Assembly: GCA_035530195.1 (NCBI GenBank)
Contig: DATKVG010000208.1
Coordinates: forward strand, 1-18,591
DNA length: 18,591 nt
Direction of reading: 5' to 3'
Source: JAPLKX01 sp035530195
GTDB taxonomy: Bacteria > Hydrogenedentota > Hydrogenedentia > Hydrogenedentales > SLHB01
Below the pieces are notes generated by a model. It was not told where the DNA came from, did not search any database, and worked only from the letters and a program-made list of their open reading frames with translations. The first letter of the stretch is position 1. Each line of letters opens with the position of its first letter. Shown piece by piece: positions 16,248 through 18,591 of this stretch. Both the position numbers and the translations under genes were made by a program.

Positions 16248-17262
16248 ACGCACACGTGCGTACTCGCACGCACGCGCGTACTCGCGCGCAAAATGGACAC
16301 CACACGTGTTCCTCGTGCTGGCGTCGCTGCTGTTCGCCGCGCCGTTCCTGTGGATGCTGTCGACCTCGTTCAAACCCGAGTCGAGGATCTTTCCCGCGCC
16401 CGGCAAGCCGCCCCAATGGCTGCCGACCACCGAGCGCATGGACGAGGCTGGCCGCCGTTTGATCACGTATGAAGATAAGCCCGGCGTCGAGTTGGGCGTC
16501 GAAGAAAACGGGATGCACGTCCTGCTTGTCGGCGGCAACGAGGTGCGCGTCTGGCCCGAGGATTTCGACATCCAGCAGGAATTCGGCCTGCACTGGCAAA
16601 ACTACGCCGACGCATTCCGCCGGATGAATTTCCTGCTCAACCTGCGCAACACCCTGTTCATCTGCGTGTCGTGCGCGCTCGGCTGCATCGTATCGTCGTC
16701 GCTCGTGGCGTACAGTTTCGCGCGAATCCCGTGGCGCGGCCGCAACGCCATGTTCGTGCTGGTGCTGGCGACCATGATGCTGCCGTACCAGGTCACGTTG
16801 ATCCCGATGTTCGCCGTATTCAGCAAACTCGGCTGGGTCGGCACATTCAAACCGCTGATCCTGCCCGCCTTTTTCGGTATCCCGTTCTACATCTTCCTGC
16901 TGCGTCAGTTTTTCATGGGAATCCCGCAAGACCTCAGTGCCGCTGCACGCATCGACGGATGTTCCGAGTTCGGCATCTTCTGGCGCGTCATCCTGCCGCT
17001 CTCCAAACCGGCGCTCGCCACCACCGGCCTGTTTGTTTTCCTGTTCGAGTGGGGCGATTTCCTCAACCCGCTCGTCTATCTTCAGGACGACCGCCAATAC
17101 ACCCTCGCCGTCGCGTTGCAGCAGTTCCAAAGCGCCCACCAAAGCCTCTGGGGCCCCCTCATGGCCATGTCTACCGTCATCACGCTGCCCATCGTAATCC
17201 TCTTCTTCCTCACCCAGAAAACCTTCATCCAAGGCATTACACTCACCGGCCTCAAGGGGTAA
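16237..17262 (+). CDS. MalG-type ABC sugar permease with enlarged first external loop
   Basis: A 341-residue permease, longer than the usual 270-290. After a basic N-terminus (MANKRTRAYSHARAYSRAKW) come TM1 (about 22-43), a conserved STSFKPESRIF, and then about 55 extra residues (62-117) before HWQNYADAF, where most relatives go straight from WxPxx to the xENY motif. The insert is strand-rich and acidic. TM2-TM6 follow, with the EAA-type loop SAAARIDGCSEFGIFWRVILP (G241, LP at 253-254). It ends the operon; no ATPase gene is present to 18591, so a shared MsmX/UgpC-like ATPase elsewhere is expected. The 5' end is unusually repetitive at the DNA level (alternating purine-pyrimidine, 16248-16290). 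Confidence 0.92.
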   Translation: MANKRTRAYSHARAYSRAKWTPHVFLVLASLLFAAPFLWMLSTSFKPESRIFPAPGKPPQWLPTTERMDEAGRRLITYEDKPGVELGVEENGMHVLLVGGNEVRVWPEDFDIQQEFGLHWQNYADAFRRMNFLLNLRNTLFICVSCALGCIVSSSLVAYSFARIPWRGRNAMFVLVLATMMLPYQVTLIPMFAVFSKLGWVGTFKPLILPAFFGIPFYIFLLRQFFMGIPQDLSAAARIDGCSEFGIFWRVILPLSKPALATTGLFVFLFEWGDFLNPLVYLQDDRQYTLAVALQQFQSAHQSLWGPLMAMSTVITLPIVILFFLTQKTFIQGITLTGLKG

Positions 17263-17540
17263 GGGGCTGCGTGGAAGCCCTCGATCCGTGCGTGGGGCAA
17301 TTCCGCGTAATCCAGCCGCACCCGGTGACATCCAGGGAATGTTTTGCGGGGAATCAACGTTAGCATCTTTGATCGCGAACAACGATTCTGAATGCGGGTT
17401 TTTAGCCGCGTCAGTAAGTTTTGATGTCATTTAACTTGAGCAAGGGAAGTGGCCAGGGCGGTCCGGGTGCGCCGGTGTCCGAACATGACCATGGTCCTTG
17501 AACGAGCCCTGAACCGGGGTTGGATAAGGAGATTCAGGCA

Positions 17541-18197
17541 ATGCCAACGAGAACGCAGTACATCTGGCTCGAGATAGCCCTGTGCGGCCTCCTGGCCGTG
17601 GCCATCTTCAACGGGCGCGCCGCCGCTGCTGAAAAAACAACCGGGGACACGTACACCCTGAACACGTGCCCCGTCATGGACACAAAGCTCGATGCGATGG
17701 CCGCACCGGTCGTTTATGATTACGAGGGACGAGAAATCCGGTTTTGCTGTAAAGACTGCGAAGGCAAGTTCAAAGCGGATCCCGCCACGTATATCACGAA
17801 GATCGATGCCGCTATGGTCAAGCAGCAGATCCCATACTACCCACTCGACACGTGTCTTGTCACCGGCGAGAAACTGGGCGCCAATGGCCAGAAACCCATT
17901 GACTACGTGTACAACAACCGGCTGGTGCGGCTTCTCAATGCCGAAGCCGTCGAGAAGTTCAAGAGCGACCCCGCAACCTATCTCGCAAAGCTGGACAAGG
18001 CCGTCATTGAGAAACAGAAACCCGGTTATCCGCTTGACACATGCGTCGTCTCGGGAGAGAAATTGGGAGCTATGGGAAGCCCGATTGACTACGTCGTTGG
18101 CAATCGGTTGGTCCGGTTTTGTTGCCAAGGCTGCGTTGGCGCGTTCACAAAGAATCCGCTGCCCTATTTGAAGAAGTTGGACGCCGCGGCCAAATAG
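17541..18197 (+). CDS. Exported triple YHS-like repeat protein
   Basis: A 218-residue protein with a signal peptide (hydrophobic core about 8-24, cleavage near residues 29-30 in GRAAAAEK). Three tandem repeats of about 55-60 residues resemble YHS/TRASH-type metal-binding domains. Repeat 1 (38-92) has TCPV and FCCKDC (C43, C69, C70, C73). Repeat 2 (100-155) has DTCLVTGEKLG, but its cluster is replaced by LLNAEA. Repeat 3 (163-215) has DTCVVSGEKLG and FCCQGC (C168, C194, C195, C198). Each ends in a DPATY-type motif (NPLPY in the third) and a K-(I/L)-D stretch. Such domains bind metals such as copper or iron in periplasmic proteins; the role here is unknown. The start is the ATG at 17541 with AAGGAG nine bases upstream; a TTG at 17520 in the same frame lies before that site. 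The 278 bases upstream hold no feature that I recognise. Confidence 0.82.
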   Translation: MPTRTQYIWLEIALCGLLAVAIFNGRAAAAEKTTGDTYTLNTCPVMDTKLDAMAAPVVYDYEGREIRFCCKDCEGKFKADPATYITKIDAAMVKQQIPYYPLDTCLVTGEKLGANGQKPIDYVYNNRLVRLLNAEAVEKFKSDPATYLAKLDKAVIEKQKPGYPLDTCVVSGEKLGAMGSPIDYVVGNRLVRFCCQGCVGAFTKNPLPYLKKLDAAAK

Positions 18198-18212
18198 CCC
18201 GCCAAAGCGGGT
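18196..18212 (+). terminator. Hairpin at the YHS-like gene stop codon
   Basis: Arms agcccgc and gcgggt around caaa begin inside the TAG stop (18195-18197). The stem is short, with 5-6 pairs. No T-run follows, so intrinsic termination is doubtful. The stem sequence resembles the terminal hairpin of the 13662-13876 element and could be a degenerate solo copy. Confidence 0.35.
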
Positions 18213-18278
18213 GCCACTTCGCCGTAGGCGCCAGGCCACAGCTTCCGCCGTAATTTGCCAATCCACTTCCGGAACCGA

Positions 18279-18340
18279 ATCCTGTAAATCCCGTTATCCT
18301 GTCTGTTCTTTCTTGACGGGATGACAGGATTCACAGGATG
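18279..18340. repeat. ACAGGAT-type imperfect inverted repeat
   Basis: Two 25-base arms (18279-18303 and 18315-18339) face each other across 11 bases. They match at 21 positions, and two of the four differences would be G-U pairs in a plus-strand RNA. The right arm recurs at 13582-13607. It lies in the 18198-18591 non-coding end of the window, between the YHS-like gene and the second MITE-like element. Confidence 0.65.
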
Positions 18341-18377
18341 TCTTCAACAGCCGCCGGAGACCTGTGCGTATCTTGAT

Positions 18378-18512
18378 ACGCTGAAAGCGTTAAAGGAAAA
18401 AGGCCGGGGCAACGCCCCGGTGATCCTGCCACGCTTTCAGCGTGGTGACCGTTATGACGGACCCCTTTACCAGGGCGTTGCCCCGGCCTGTTTCCTTTTG
18501 CGCTTACAGCGC
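18378..18512. mobile_element. 135-bp MITE-like element with nested hairpins
   Basis: The ends (18378-18420 and 18470-18512) are 43-bp inverted repeats with six mismatches. Each end contains two hairpins: an outer acgct/agcgt type (gcgct/agcgc at the right) and an inner ccggggc/gccccgg type with an aac loop. A central stem ccacgct/agcgtgg (18429-18445) contains the exact reverse complement of the left outer hairpin (acgctgaaagcgt). The outer A-T pair on the left is G-C on the right, which keeps pairing. No credible gene overlaps it. It is unrelated in sequence to the 13662-13876 element but has the same architecture. The remaining bases to 18591 show only a 13-bp repeat of gccacagcttccg. Confidence 0.7.
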
Positions 18513-18591
18513 ACCCTCCGTCCGCCGCGCGTTGCACCCCACTCTTGCGGCTATCCATAAGTACTTGATGATGGACCGCCACAGCTTCCGA

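Noticed and set aside
15561..17430. Long minus-strand open frames opposite both permeases
   Set aside because: They are Gln/Arg/His-rich shadows; the sense frames have membrane segments and EAA loops.
17263..17540. Possible RNA gene or riboswitch before the YHS-like gene
   Set aside because: I could find no tRNA-like cloverleaf, convincing terminator or recognised aptamer pattern.
18321..18560. 79-residue open frame at the window end
   Set aside because: It runs through the inverted repeats of the MITE-like element; the peptide is a translation of the repeats.

Overview
The window reads as a high-GC bacterial chromosome fragment. The gene families suggest a Planctomycetota/Lentisphaerota/Hydrogenedentota-like lineage: a DUF5107-TPR protein, exported PHP and calcineurin-type phosphoesterases, a YHS-like repeat protein, a MalFG-type sugar importer, and many short hairpin-rich intergenic repeats. 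The lineage is inferred from gene content and repeat style; no rRNA or other marker gene is present.

Left part (1-9.5 kb). The 3' end of a membrane glycosyltransferase (GT39/ArnT-like) on the + strand meets a minus-strand block tail to tail with one base between the stop codons. Read 5' to 3', the minus block is an exported metallophosphoesterase (9472-7952), an exported PHP-domain protein (7931-6822), a broken glycoside hydrolase family 95 remnant (6700-6444), a secreted DUF5107-TPR protein (6346-3302), a DegT/DnrJ/EryC1 aminotransferase (3305-2037, overlapping the previous stop by ATGA) and a SAM methyltransferase (1896-886). Several members are predicted to act outside the cytoplasm, which suggests glycan or phospho-compound handling. 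The aminotransferase, methyltransferase and GT39 fit surface-sugar biosynthesis.

Middle part (9.5-13.6 kb). A divergent intergenic region carries a good sigma-70-like promoter for a plus-strand run of three radical SAM genes: one SPASM/Twitch-like enzyme, then two proteins with an N-terminal cobalamin-binding-like domain, the last two overlapping by ATGA. They look like a pathway set, but the product cannot be named from sequence. A 21-bp direct repeat with a REP-like hairpin lies between the first and second.

Right part (13.6-18.6 kb). A 215-bp MITE-like element precedes a tight three-gene carbohydrate ABC importer operon (binding protein, MalF-like and MalG-like permeases) that has no ATPase gene in this window. 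After a 278-bp spacer with no recognised feature comes an exported protein of three YHS-like metal-binding repeats whose middle repeat has lost its cysteine cluster. The last 400 bases are non-coding and hold a second, unrelated MITE-like element plus a dispersed ACAGGAT-type repeat.

The most unusual signals are the two MITE-like elements. Each has long terminal inverted repeats that contain their own hairpin, and in each the two arms differ by a compensatory base-pair change, which suggests the fold is maintained. Next in interest are the GH95 gene remnant with an internal deletion, the triple YHS protein with a degenerate centre, and the uncharacterised three-gene radical SAM run. I see no CRISPR array, tRNA, rRNA or transposase gene.
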